Positions 1 to 8,041 of a DNA stretch of 64,000 bases are shown one piece after another; position 1 is the first letter of the stretch; each line of letters starts with the position of its first letter. The translations under genes were made by a program, and so were the position numbers. The notes under the pieces were generated by a model. The model did not search any database. It was not told the DNA's origin and saw nothing but the letters and a program-made list of their open reading frames with translations. The stretch is taken from the NCBI GenBank assembly GCA_052180195.1, contig CP197469.1. The stretch is one strand, 5' to 3'. Origin of the DNA: Gottfriedia sp002574545. GTDB lineage: Bacteria > Bacillota > Bacilli > Bacillales > Bacillaceae_G.

Positions 1-563
1 CCAATCTTCATTGGATCTGTTCCACCATCAAAAATAACAAGCTTTCCAATTTCTTTTCTAAGCTGAATTTCAAAAGACCTGTGTAAAGGCGTAGTAGGTG
101 GATGTACTGCTAGTGTCTCATTTGTTAAATTATATGGCACCACTTTATGGTTATACGGTGTGATCCATTTTAAATGTGATAAAGAAATATACATTGTATG
201 AAATACAGGTGAGTAAAATACTAGATAATCATTTAATACGTTCATAATATAACCATGAAAAGTTATATTACCAGTTACATAGATTTCTGAAAAAATTCCT
301 TTAGCATTTAGTAATATTTTACGATAAGAAATGGATTCCATTTCTTGCGTAATGGATGGTTCAATAGGGTTATCTATTTTTTCTTTTATATCATTATTTT
401 GATAAACCATATGGATATGCATCCAAGGAATATAATAATATTTTATGCCGTTAAAAAGCACTAAAATATCTTGTCCTAAATCAGTAAGAATGCCTTCGAA
501 TATGACATCCCCAGATAATCTTACTGAGACTTGTTCTCCAAGCAATGTCGATACATCACTCAC
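1..563 (-). CDS. hypothetical protein with two SH3/LSm-like repeats (3' end outside window)
   Basis: An open frame runs from a GTG at 563 to the window edge, giving about 187 residues. The start is set by a strong AGGAGG seven bases upstream. The protein reads as two similar halves: LGEQVSVRLSGDVIFEG followed by a hydrophobic strand and YYYIPW, then IFSEIYVTGNITFHG followed by YLVFYS and MYISLSHLKW. Each half has the look of a small five-strand barrel, as in the DUF2642/LSm-like proteins of Bacillus. No membrane segment or signal is visible. It lies 30 bases downstream of the ArsB-like permease gene on the same strand with no terminator between, so co-transcription is likely. The function is unknown and the C-terminus is not seen. 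Confidence 0.6.
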   Translation of the reverse strand, partial: MSDVSTLLGEQVSVRLSGDVIFEGILTDLGQDILVLFNGIKYYYIPWMHIHMVYQNNDIKEKIDNPIEPSITQEMESISYRKILLNAKGIFSEIYVTGNITFHGYIMNVLNDYLVFYSPVFHTMYISLSHLKWITPYNHKVVPYNLTNETLAVHPPTTPLHRSFEIQLRKEIGKLVIFDGGTDPMKI

Positions 564-593
564 GTTGATCTCCTCCTAAAGGGTATTAAATTA

Positions 594-1949
594 TTAAGCA
601 AAAAATAATTGTATCCAATAAAATAATAATATTAATGAAATAATAGTTGTTAATGGGATCACAATTATAGTGACGCTTAAATAATCCTTCCATTTTACTT
701 TAATTTTATTTTCTCTTAAAATGTGCATCCAAATTAATGATGCTAATGTTCCGATTGGTAACAATAGCGATCCTATGTCACTACCAACTATATTAGCAAG
801 ATAGATTGCCTTTAGTGTCACAGGGTCTAGTCCCATTTCAGTTAGGCTGATTGTACCAATCATAAGGGCTGGGTGATTGTTAAAAAGATTTGATAAAACA
901 CTTACTAATCCACCCATTGCCAAAGTGGCATTGAAAAGTCCTTGATTAACGATTGGTTCAATTTCTTTTACAATAAAATCAGTTAGACCAGCATTGTGAA
1001 GTCCATAAATTATTACATACATTGAGAATGCAAATAAAAGAATTTGCCATGGAGTCTTTTTTAAGATATCAACAGGATTTGTTCTTAAATGGTACCATCT
1101 CCATATAAGTAAAACGAGAGAACCAAGTACTGCAACAATCTCAATAGGAACTGAAATAAAAGATGCAACAAACAGTAAACATCTCATAACAAATACGAAA
1201 GTTAATATTTTTAGCATAAACTTTGTTCTTTTTCTTTTTGTTTCAACAGAGATTTTACTTTTTAAAGGATGAAAGTTTTTAATAAAAAAGGATTCTTCAA
1301 TATCATTTGTTGAAGCAGGTAAGACTTCTGGGAATTTACTTTTTAGCACGAAATACATCATGATTGACATAAATAATAATCCTAACATTGTAGGTACAAA
1401 CATCATTAAAGGTTGCATATATAGTGGCATATGGACAATTTTTAAACCGATTAAATTAACGATATTACTTACGCCTATTGGAGCACTCGAAGCAGTTGCA
1501 ATTAATGCACCTGATAATAGGTAGGGTATTTGTTGATGTGGTTTCAAACGTAGATTTTTTAAAAGTATCATTAGAATTGGTGTTGTAATAAGGATACTAC
1601 CATCATTATTAAAAAGTAATGTCATTAAAAAACAAAGTAATTGAATGTACCAATATAATCGATAACTTGAACCTTTCGACAATATAACTAGACGTGCAGC
1701 TGACCAATGAAAGAACCCGAAGCTTTCTAAAATAACAGCCATAACAATTGTTGCGATAATTGTAATTGAAGCACCGCCGATTTTCGTTATGATGTCATAT
1801 AAATCGTGTCGACTAACAACTCCAGTTAGTAGAATGATTATTGCTCCAATCGAAGCAGGCCATGCTTCATGAATTCCTTTTGGTCTCCAGAATATGACAG
1901 CCATTGTCATTATGAAAACAAATGCAGTCATTGCAATTTCAAAATTCAT
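594..1949 (-). CDS. ArsB/NhaD-type anion permease (arsenite efflux-like)
   Basis: A 451-residue polytopic membrane protein with about eleven hydrophobic segments, resembling the ArsB/ion-transporter superfamily in length and in two conserved half-repeat motifs: FNNDGSILITTPIL near residue 115 and LFNNHPALMIGTISL near residue 360. Known members extrude arsenite or exchange Na+/H+ or dicarboxylates. Without arsR or arsC next door the substrate cannot be named. An ATG six bases further upstream (1955) is possible, but the AAAGGTG site would then be only two bases away; the ATG at 1949 has eight bases of spacing and is preferred. The gene is followed by the repeat protein at 1-563 on the same strand. 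Confidence 0.75.
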   Translation of the reverse strand: MNFEIAMTAFVFIMTMAVIFWRPKGIHEAWPASIGAIIILLTGVVSRHDLYDIITKIGGASITIIATIVMAVILESFGFFHWSAARLVILSKGSSYRLYWYIQLLCFLMTLLFNNDGSILITTPILMILLKNLRLKPHQQIPYLLSGALIATASSAPIGVSNIVNLIGLKIVHMPLYMQPLMMFVPTMLGLLFMSIMMYFVLKSKFPEVLPASTNDIEESFFIKNFHPLKSKISVETKRKRTKFMLKILTFVFVMRCLLFVASFISVPIEIVAVLGSLVLLIWRWYHLRTNPVDILKKTPWQILLFAFSMYVIIYGLHNAGLTDFIVKEIEPIVNQGLFNATLAMGGLVSVLSNLFNNHPALMIGTISLTEMGLDPVTLKAIYLANIVGSDIGSLLLPIGTLASLIWMHILRENKIKVKWKDYLSVTIIVIPLTTIISLILLFYWIQLFFA

Positions 1950-2147
1950 TTTCATTCACCTTTCTCTAATCGGTAGCATTTTTTTGTGTCCTACTTGTCC
2001 GATTAATATACTAATATTCAATTTTAGTAATCATGTACTTAGTCAGTTAACCATTTTTTTTAGTTTGTATATTTGTCCACATAGTTGAAATGTCCCGAAA
2101 TGACATATTCCTATAGGTACAAATGCCCCGGAAATATGAATTTTTCC

Positions 2148-2176
2148 AAAAAAAAAGATCAGCATAGTAGCTGATC
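2148..2176 (-). terminator. Rho-independent terminator of the DUF1904 gene
   Basis: GATCAGC (2157-2163) and GCTGATC (2170-2176) form a perfect 7-bp stem with a 6-base loop. On the minus strand it is followed by a run of nine U, 21 bases after the stop codon at 2197. Confidence 0.8.
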
Positions 2177-2196
2177 TAAATTATTTTAAAATACTA

Positions 2197-2526
2197 TTAA
2201 GAAAATCTCTTCCCATTTATATAATAACAATCTTCTTGATATGTAATAAAAGCAATTTCAAATTCAGGGATCTTCAATGTGTTAATATGTTTTTCGATTG
2301 TCGCAGCGAAACGATCTCTAGTTTCAACTCCACGTTCAAACCACTTTACTTCAATAAATGGAAAGCTTTCTACAATTTCACCATTAAATATTGAAGTTGA
2401 ATGGATACAATCAATCGTAAAATTATCAGTTCCACATTCACAAACAACTGCGAGTTCTTCGATTAACGGCGTACTAATTTTGCAAATATCATTAGTCGAA
2501 ATTCCTTTAATTAATAATTGAGGCAT
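2197..2526 (-). CDS. DUF1904 family protein
   Basis: A 109-residue soluble protein starting MPQLLIKGIS, with FPFIEVKWFERG in the middle and an ICKIST...EELAVVCECGTDNF segment. This matches the DUF1904 family of Bacillus, small proteins with a tautomerase/MIF-like fold of unknown role. The family usually starts MPQ. The ATG at 2526 is chosen because GGTGGG lies six bases upstream; a longer frame from 2550 would place that ribosome site inside the gene. It is monocistronic, with its own terminator at 2148-2176. Confidence 0.7.
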   Translation of the reverse strand: MPQLLIKGISTNDICKISTPLIEELAVVCECGTDNFTIDCIHSTSIFNGEIVESFPFIEVKWFERGVETRDRFAATIEKHINTLKIPEFEIAFITYQEDCYYINGKRFS

Positions 2527-2550
2527 AAATATCCCACCTTTTTTCCACAA

Positions 2551-2711
2551 TTATAACTTAAATTACTTTGGAAATTAAATGAATAGATTAATCTTATGGA
2601 TTTTAACAATTTTAATACTTCCAATAATAATAAAAAGAACAAATTCATTTTACTATTTAATTTTCAATCAGTAGAGCGAACAAAGGAAATGAGGGGGTGA
2701 CAATTTATAAT
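2551..2711. other. intergenic, no feature recognised
   Basis: The first 160 bases of the 930-base gap before qoxA. AT-rich, with one good ribosome-site-like string, GAGGGGGTGA, at about 2691-2700 in front of the doubtful small frame at 2712. No other structure is seen. Confidence 0.4.
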
Positions 2712-2843
2712 TTGAAAGCGGGATATATTTCTACTATTAGAAGATCGAAGCTAAATTGCACAGTTCTTAGTGAAGAAAATAGCTTAATGAAATCGTATGT
2801 AGATTATTTCTGTAGAGGAGAAAAAAACAATAATTGGTATTGA
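2712..2843 (+). CDS. possible small protein (43 residues), unproven
   Basis: A TTG-initiated frame lies about 11 bases after GAGGGGGTGA and reads MKAGYISTIRRSKLNCTV, then a hydrophilic stretch with YVDYFCRGEKNNNWY at the end. It has no membrane segment and I do not recognise it. Its stop codon TGA is the first three bases of the Fur box at 2841-2855. The ribosome site is good but the start codon is weak and the composition is not clearly coding. It may be a real small iron-region gene or chance. Confidence 0.22.
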   Translation: MKAGYISTIRRSKLNCTVLSEENSLMKSYVDYFCRGEKNNNWY

Positions 2844-2855
2844 TAATCATTTTCA
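2841..2855. promoter_or_regulatory. Fur box overlapping a sigma-A-like promoter
   Basis: TGATAATCATTTTCA matches the Bacillus 7-1-7 Fur consensus TGATAATNATTATCA at all but one base. It overlaps a candidate promoter: TTGATA (2840-2845), 17 bases, TATTCT (2863-2868). Fur bound here would block that promoter in iron-replete cells. No large gene follows for 600 bases; the nearest transcription unit is the structured RNA candidate ending at 3067. Confidence 0.6.
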
Positions 2856-2874
2856 TTTGTGTTATTCTATGATT

Positions 2875-3067
2875 AATAAAAGAAATTTAAGAAATAAGCC
2901 AATGTTTTTCTTAGTTCTTCGTTTGTATACACATTTAATAATAATTGTGAAATGCGACCCTAGAACCCCAAAACCCTATAGAAGAGAAAAACATGCTAGG
3001 ACAGTAGTTTTTCTCTTCACCAAATTAATAACCCTGTTTTTAACGCAGATCATTCTGCGTTATTTTT
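2875..3067 (+). ncRNA. candidate Fur-regulated small RNA (FsrA-like architecture)
   Basis: Downstream of the Fur-box promoter is about 190 bases without a convincing gene. It holds a C-rich single-stranded stretch at 2955-2976 (GACCC, AACCCC, AACCC), then a perfect 12-bp hairpin (GAAGAGAAAAAC 2981-2992 with GTTTTTCTCTTC 3007-3018, 14-base loop), a second short CCC tract, and a terminator at 3042-3067. Fur control, C-rich single strands that can pair with G-rich ribosome sites, and a U-tailed end are the known features of FsrA in Bacillus subtilis, the iron-sparing small RNA. I infer an analogue; primary-sequence homology is not established. The 5' end is estimated from the promoter. Confidence 0.42.
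3042..3067 (+). terminator. Rho-independent terminator of the small RNA candidate
   Basis: AACGCAG (3042-3048) pairs with CTGCGTT (3055-3061) across a six-base loop, followed by ATTTTTT. Confidence 0.75.
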
Positions 3068-3175
3068 TGTGTGAAAATACTGATTATTTTGTGAAATCCC
3101 ATTAAAATTATTATACTAATTTACTAATATATAAGTATTAAAATGAGAACAGAAAGTTAATCAAAATCTAATATT

Positions 3176-3282
3176 TGTCTAAAATGTGAACGTTGTGAAT
3201 AAGTGAGCAATCGTGTTGAACCTATGATACATAAAGGTTTTCTAGAAAAGAGGATAATTTAAAATATGTCTAAAATGTGAAC
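3176..3282. promoter_or_regulatory. two direct 16-base repeats upstream of qoxA
   Basis: TGTCTAAAATGTGAAC occurs exactly at 3176-3191 and again at 3267-3282, 91 bases apart and 178 to 284 bases before qoxA. The first is followed by GTTGTGAATAAG, which resembles redox-regulator half sites (TTGTGAA, Rex or ResD type). The repeats are likely operator sites of the qox promoter, but the protein is unknown. The rest of 3070-3459 is AT-rich with no gene. Confidence 0.4.
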
Positions 3283-3459
3283 ACTTATTTTTTCCTTTCA
3301 AAAAGGAAAATAATTGTTTGTTTTTTTAATTAAAGTATCTTACTATAACTGTGGACATTGTTTGTCATTTTAGTGACAATTTATAAAAATACTTATCTAA
3401 GAAATAATTCAAAAAAACTATTTTGAACTTTTACTTACGTTATAGGAAGGAAGAGCGAA

Positions 3460-4359
3460 ATGAAAAAATTTCTAATGGGCATGATGATCATGCTGGTTGC
3501 ATTAGTAATGGGTGCTTGTGACAAGATTACAGTACTTGATCCGAAGGGTCCTGTTGCTAAAACTCAAGCGGATACGATCATCTTCTCGATGTTGATGATG
3601 TTAGGAGTTTTACTAGTAGTTTACATTCTTTATATTGTTATTCTATATAAATATCGTGCTAGTAAACTTCCTAAAGATTACGAACCGCCTCATGAAGAGG
3701 GAAGTAAAACACTTGAAATTATTTGGACTGTTATCCCAATTATTATTGTTGCAGTTTTATCAGTAGTAACAGTTAAAACAACAAACGCAGTTGAAAGTGT
3801 ACCAAAAGGTCATGAAAATGATAAACCACTTGTTATTTATGCAAGTTCTTCAAACTGGAAATGGCATTTCTCATATCCTGAACAAGGAATTGAAACTGTT
3901 AACTATGTAAATATTCCAACGAATCGAAATGTAGAATTCAGACTTTATTCATTCGGTCCGATTACAAGTTTTTGGATTCCACAATTAGGTGGTCAAAAAT
4001 ATGCAATGAGTGATATGATAACGAAATTAAATTTTGTAGCATCAAACTCAGGTTCTTTTGTTGGTAAGAACAGTAACTTCAATGGTAAAGGCTTTGCCGG
4101 AATGGAATTTGAAGTACTAGCAATGAATGATAATGAATTTAACGGCTGGGTGAAAGACGTTAAAGAAACAGCTCCTGCTTTAACAGAAAAAGAGTTTAAT
4201 AAATTGCTAAAAATTGAGCATTTAGGTAGAAAAACATATACTTCAACTCATTTAGAATTTAGACCAGCTCCAGAAGGAACAAAAGCAGGACATCAACATG
4301 GTTCTATGAAGGATTCATCTGATCACCATGATATGGATAATATGGAGGGGATGAAATAA
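3460..4359 (+). CDS. qoxA: cytochrome aa3 menaquinol oxidase subunit II
   Basis: QoxA is the membrane-anchored subunit II of the proton-pumping aa3 quinol oxidase. The 299-residue product has a lipoprotein signal with Cys20 in LVMGAC, two transmembrane helices (about 40-62 and 84-104), and a periplasmic-side cupredoxin domain that lacks the CuA ligands, with the family motif FWIPQLGGQKYAMSDM. The lack of CuA separates it from cytochrome c oxidase. It ends in an unusual tail of about 25 residues rich in His, Met and Asp (HQHGSMKD, DHHDMDNMEGM), which may bind copper. The site GGAAGGA precedes the ATG. It is first in a four-gene operon; its TAA overlaps the qoxB ATG by one base. Confidence 0.95.
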   Translation: MKKFLMGMMIMLVALVMGACDKITVLDPKGPVAKTQADTIIFSMLMMLGVLLVVYILYIVILYKYRASKLPKDYEPPHEEGSKTLEIIWTVIPIIIVAVLSVVTVKTTNAVESVPKGHENDKPLVIYASSSNWKWHFSYPEQGIETVNYVNIPTNRNVEFRLYSFGPITSFWIPQLGGQKYAMSDMITKLNFVASNSGSFVGKNSNFNGKGFAGMEFEVLAMNDNEFNGWVKDVKETAPALTEKEFNKLLKIEHLGRKTYTSTHLEFRPAPEGTKAGHQHGSMKDSSDHHDMDNMEGMK

Positions 4360-6323
4360 TGGGTTATAAATGGGATCACTTTTTTGTAACAGGTGAACCA
4401 ATGATTTATGGCGCAATGGTGAGTATCGTTGTTGTATCTCTTGCTATTGTTATTGGTTTAACCAAATTTAAAAAATGGGGTTATTTATGGACTGAATGGT
4501 TAACTACTGTTGACCATAAACGTATCGGTGTAATGTATATTCTATGTGCATTATTAATGCTATTCCGTGGTGGAGTAGATGCGTTATTAATGAGAGCACA
4601 GTTAGCAGGACCAGATTTAAAAATATTAGATGCACAACATTATAATGAAATTTTTACAACTCACGGCTTAATTATGATTCTGTTCATGGCGATGCCTTTC
4701 ATTATTGGATTAATGAACATTGTTATTCCTTTACAAATCGGAGCTCGTGACGTAGCGTTCCCATATTTAAATGCAGTAAGTTTCTGGTTATTCTTTGCAG
4801 GTGCAATGCTTTTAAACTTAAGCTTTGTTATCGGTGGATCACCTGATGCTGGTTGGACAGCTTACTTCCCACTAGCTAGTAAGGAATTCAGCCCAGGAGT
4901 TGGGAATAACTATTACGCAATCTCGCTTCAAATTGCTGGTCTAGGTACTTTAATGACTGGTATTAACTTTATCGTTACAATTTTAAAAATGCGTGCTCCT
5001 GGCTTGAAATTAATGAAAATGCCAATGTTTACTTGGAGTATTTTAATTACAAACGTTATTATCGTATTCGCATTCCCAGTATTAACTGTAGCTTTAGCAT
5101 TAATGATGTTTGATCGTGAGTTTGGTACTCAATTCTTTACGATGGCACATGGTAATGATATGCTTTGGGCGAACTTATTCTGGATTTGGGGACATCCTGA
5201 AGTTTATATCGTTATTCTTCCGGCATTCGGTATATATAGTGAAATTATATCTACTTTCTCAAGAAAGAATTTATATGGCTATAAGAGCATGGTTGTCAGT
5301 ATGATTGCCATCTCTGCTTTAAGTTTCATTGTATGGGTTCACCATTTCTATACAATGGGTCAAGGATCTGTCGTAAATGGATTCTTTAGTATTACAACAA
5401 TGGCTATTAGTATACCAACTGGTGTTAAAATATTTAACTGGTTGTTTACATTAAGAAAAGGTAAGATCGAATTTACCGTTCCTATGTTGTACTCACTAGC
5501 ATTTATTCCAATCTTTACAATTGGTGGGGTTACAGGGGTAATGTTAGCTATGGCAAGTGCTGACTATCAATATCATAATACGATGTTCTTAGTTGCTCAC
5601 TTCCATTATGTATTAATTCCAGGTACTGTTTTTGCGGTAATCGCAGGATTCTATTATTGGTTCCCTAAAGTATTTGGTTTCAAATTAAATGAAAAAATTG
5701 GTAAGATTACGTTCTGGACAATTATTGTTAGCTTTAACGTAACATTCTTCCCATTATTCTTATTAGGATTAAAAGGTATGACTCGTCGTACTTATACTTA
5801 TAGTGCAGAGTCAGGTTTTGGACCATTAAATATGATTGCTACAATTGGAGCTGTAGGATTAGCAATCGGATTCGTTTTACTTGTTTACAATATTTATCAC
5901 AGTGTACGTTACGCACCAAGAGAAGTTAATGGTGATCCATGGAATGCAAGAACATTAGAGTGGGCTACAAGCAGTCCAATCGCTCCTTATAATTTCGCAG
6001 TTATTCCAAAAGTTGACTCTCTAGATCCATTCTGGAAAGCTAAAAAAGAAGGTAAATCATTACTTGAAGGCGAGATTACAGATATTCATATGCCAAGTAA
6101 TAGCGGTATACCATTCATTTTAGGTGCAGCATTTATGGCATTTGGTTTCTTCTTAATATTTGAATGGTGGGTTCCAATGATTGTATTTGCGGTTCCTATC
6201 GCATTATGTTTAATCGCACGTTCTTTCCAACGTGATCATGGCTACCATATCCATAAAGAAGAAGTTATTGAAACAGAGAAAAAATTACGAGGTGATCATT
6301 ATGAGCAGCAGGCCTCTGTATAG
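4359..6323 (+). CDS. qoxB: cytochrome aa3 menaquinol oxidase subunit I
   Basis: The 654-residue catalytic subunit carries heme a and the heme a3-CuB centre where oxygen is reduced. The expected metal ligands are visible: His102 (THGLIMI) and His416 (HFHYV) for heme a, His279 (WGHPEVY, with Tyr283 for the His-Tyr crosslink), His328-His329 for CuB, and His414 for heme a3. About 14 to 15 transmembrane helices fit the heme-copper oxidase family, with a C-terminal extension as in Bacillus QoxB. The ATG overlaps the qoxA stop by one base, and the 3' end overlaps qoxC by 23 bases, so the operon is translationally coupled. Confidence 0.97.
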   Translation: MGYKWDHFFVTGEPMIYGAMVSIVVVSLAIVIGLTKFKKWGYLWTEWLTTVDHKRIGVMYILCALLMLFRGGVDALLMRAQLAGPDLKILDAQHYNEIFTTHGLIMILFMAMPFIIGLMNIVIPLQIGARDVAFPYLNAVSFWLFFAGAMLLNLSFVIGGSPDAGWTAYFPLASKEFSPGVGNNYYAISLQIAGLGTLMTGINFIVTILKMRAPGLKLMKMPMFTWSILITNVIIVFAFPVLTVALALMMFDREFGTQFFTMAHGNDMLWANLFWIWGHPEVYIVILPAFGIYSEIISTFSRKNLYGYKSMVVSMIAISALSFIVWVHHFYTMGQGSVVNGFFSITTMAISIPTGVKIFNWLFTLRKGKIEFTVPMLYSLAFIPIFTIGGVTGVMLAMASADYQYHNTMFLVAHFHYVLIPGTVFAVIAGFYYWFPKVFGFKLNEKIGKITFWTIIVSFNVTFFPLFLLGLKGMTRRTYTYSAESGFGPLNMIATIGAVGLAIGFVLLVYNIYHSVRYAPREVNGDPWNARTLEWATSSPIAPYNFAVIPKVDSLDPFWKAKKEGKSLLEGEITDIHMPSNSGIPFILGAAFMAFGFFLIFEWWVPMIVFAVPIALCLIARSFQRDHGYHIHKEEVIETEKKLRGDHYEQQASV

Positions 6324-6891
6324 TCTAGGTGAAGAAAGTTCTAATAAGATTTTAGGCTTCTGGATATTTTTAGGAGCTGAGATTGCCTTATTCGGAACAT
6401 TGTTCGCAGTTTACTTCACTTTAGCGAATAACACTGGTTCAGCACCTACTCAAAAAGAATTATTTGAGATGAAAGGTGTAATGATAGAAACATTTGCCCT
6501 ATTAACAAGTAGTTTTACGATTGGTTTAGTCGTTAACGCGATAAAATTAAATCACAAAAAAGCTTTTATGAGTTTCCTAGTTTTAACACTAGCTTTAGGA
6601 GCAATCTTCTTAGGAGTAGAGATTACAGAATTCTTTACTTATGTTCATGAAGGCGCAACGATCCAAAGTAGTGGAGCATTATCAGCATTATTCGTTTTAT
6701 TAGGTACTCACGGTGCCCACGTATCATTCGGTATGTTATGGGGTATTGCAATCTTAATTCAAGTTTCTCGTGAGGGAATTACAGAAACTACAGCAAACAA
6801 AACATTTATTTATTCACTATACTGGCACTTCTTAGACGTAGTATGGATCTTTATCTTTAGTTTTGTTTACGTGAAAGGACTGATTGGATGA
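6301..6891 (+). CDS. qoxC: cytochrome aa3 menaquinol oxidase subunit III
   Basis: A 196-residue protein with five transmembrane helices, typical of heme-copper oxidase subunit III of the quinol type, including GFWIFLGAEIALFGTLFAVY and the HGAHVSFGMLWG motif. It stabilises the proton-pumping complex. The ATG at 6301 (MSSRPLYS) is chosen because GAGGTGAT lies five bases upstream and the length then matches the family; a longer frame starting at 6232 lies inside qoxB and has no ribosome site. It overlaps qoxB by 23 bases and qoxD by 4 (ATGA). Confidence 0.95.
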   Translation: MSSRPLYSLGEESSNKILGFWIFLGAEIALFGTLFAVYFTLANNTGSAPTQKELFEMKGVMIETFALLTSSFTIGLVVNAIKLNHKKAFMSFLVLTLALGAIFLGVEITEFFTYVHEGATIQSSGALSALFVLLGTHGAHVSFGMLWGIAILIQVSREGITETTANKTFIYSLYWHFLDVVWIFIFSFVYVKGLIG

Positions 6892-7169
6892 GCGCATTAT
6901 TCCCTAAGCATCAAGTGGTTGGCTTCATCCAATCACTTGTTCTAACAATCATAGCTTTAAGTGTTTATTATTTAAATTTACCATTTAATGTATCATTAAT
7001 TATTTTAATTGTAACTGCATTATTACAAGGCGGTCTTCAGTTAATTGTTTTCATGCATATGAAAGAAGATGAAAATAAAGGAGTATTATATATCAATTTA
7101 GGCTATGCAGTATTTATTGCAGTAACAATTGTCTTCGGTACTCTTTGGACATTAATTTGGGGTATGTAA
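6888..7169 (+). CDS. qoxD: cytochrome aa3 menaquinol oxidase subunit IV
   Basis: A 93-residue protein with three transmembrane helices and the family motif LQLIVFMHMKEDENKG between helices 2 and 3. It is the small assembly and stability subunit of the quinol oxidase. Its start overlaps the qoxC stop as ATGA. A strong terminator follows at 7177, which closes the operon. Confidence 0.95.
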   Translation: MSALFPKHQVVGFIQSLVLTIIALSVYYLNLPFNVSLIILIVTALLQGGLQLIVFMHMKEDENKGVLYINLGYAVFIAVTIVFGTLWTLIWGM

Positions 7170-7176
7170 AAGTTAG

Positions 7177-7208
7177 AAGCTCTTCGAAATACGAAGAGCT
7201 TTTTTTTG
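7177..7208 (+). terminator. terminator of qoxABCD
   Basis: AAGCTCTTCG (7177-7186) pairs perfectly with CGAAGAGCTT (7192-7201) over a five-base loop, followed by a run of T to 7207. It begins seven bases after the qoxD stop. Confidence 0.9.
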
Positions 7209-7339
7209 CTTTTTACAGTGGGATTTTTTGATTTTCTTAAACATATTAATGCATGAAATTAATGGTTTATCAATTAAATAGCAGGTCGTCTTGTATGAAA
7301 TGTAGAAGTAAGTATAAAAAAATAGTTGAGGCTAAATTT

Positions 7340-7807
7340 ATGAACGATTACATTAATACAATGAGGAAAATGGTTGGAAATGAGACGATATTAACAGTTG
7401 GTTGTGGCGCAATCATTGAGGATCATTTTGGGCGAATTCTTTTGCAACGTAGAAGAGATTATGCGCTTTGGGGGATACCTGGTGGTTTATTAGAAATAGG
7501 TGAAACAATTGAAGGAACCGTTAAAAGGGAAATATTTGAAGAAACTAATTTGACTATTAGAAATGTGAAATTATTTGGTATCTATTCTGGTGAAAATGGA
7601 TTTGCTCAATATGCAAATGGAGATCAAGTTTTTAGTGTTCAAATCATTTTTCATGTAACTGATTATGTAGGAAGTTTGCAATCTAATAATGAAAGTATTG
7701 AATTATGTTTTCTGAGTAAAGATGAAATTCCCAAAAACTTAAATTCTCATCAGGCTCCTTTTATTTACGATTGGTTAAATGAAGTACAAAAACCTATTAT
7801 AAAATGA
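7340..7807 (+). CDS. Nudix hydrolase
   Basis: A 155-residue Nudix-fold pyrophosphohydrolase. The Nudix box is complete at residues 49-71: G49, E55, R63, E64, E67, E68, with Asn70 where Gly is usual. The substrate is not predictable; relatives act on nucleoside diphosphate derivatives. The ATG at 7340 (MNDYINTM) is preferred because TGAGG lies about eight bases upstream and homologous proteins begin near there. The frame is open back to 7253, but the upstream ATGs lack a ribosome site and the extra residues are Cys/Lys-rich and unlike the family. The gene stands alone between the qox terminator and katG. Confidence 0.85.
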   Translation: MNDYINTMRKMVGNETILTVGCGAIIEDHFGRILLQRRRDYALWGIPGGLLEIGETIEGTVKREIFEETNLTIRNVKLFGIYSGENGFAQYANGDQVFSVQIIFHVTDYVGSLQSNNESIELCFLSKDEIPKNLNSHQAPFIYDWLNEVQKPIIK

Positions 7808-8041
7808 TTGTTTTAATTCAACTAAAGGTTATTAAAGTTGGACTAAGTATTTGTAATCAAAAATCATGTCATCGATCGTTCACAATTTTTTGAATAATTT
7901 CAAGTTTGCGATAGTTATTTCTATTAATATATGTAATAGTTTAATATAATGATTGCATAATAATTAATCATATCTTGTTTGAAAGGTAATACAAGATACA
8001 TAATTATTTGGGAATTTATTTACTTTTAAGGAGGAAAATAT

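Noticed and set aside
2857..3105. 82-codon frame after the Fur box
   Set aside because: No ribosome site, runs through the hairpin and the terminator at 3042-3067, and has no coding look.
7944..7958. PerR box upstream of katG
   Set aside because: Four mismatches to the 15-base consensus in very AT-rich sequence; mentioned in the katG entry but not claimed.
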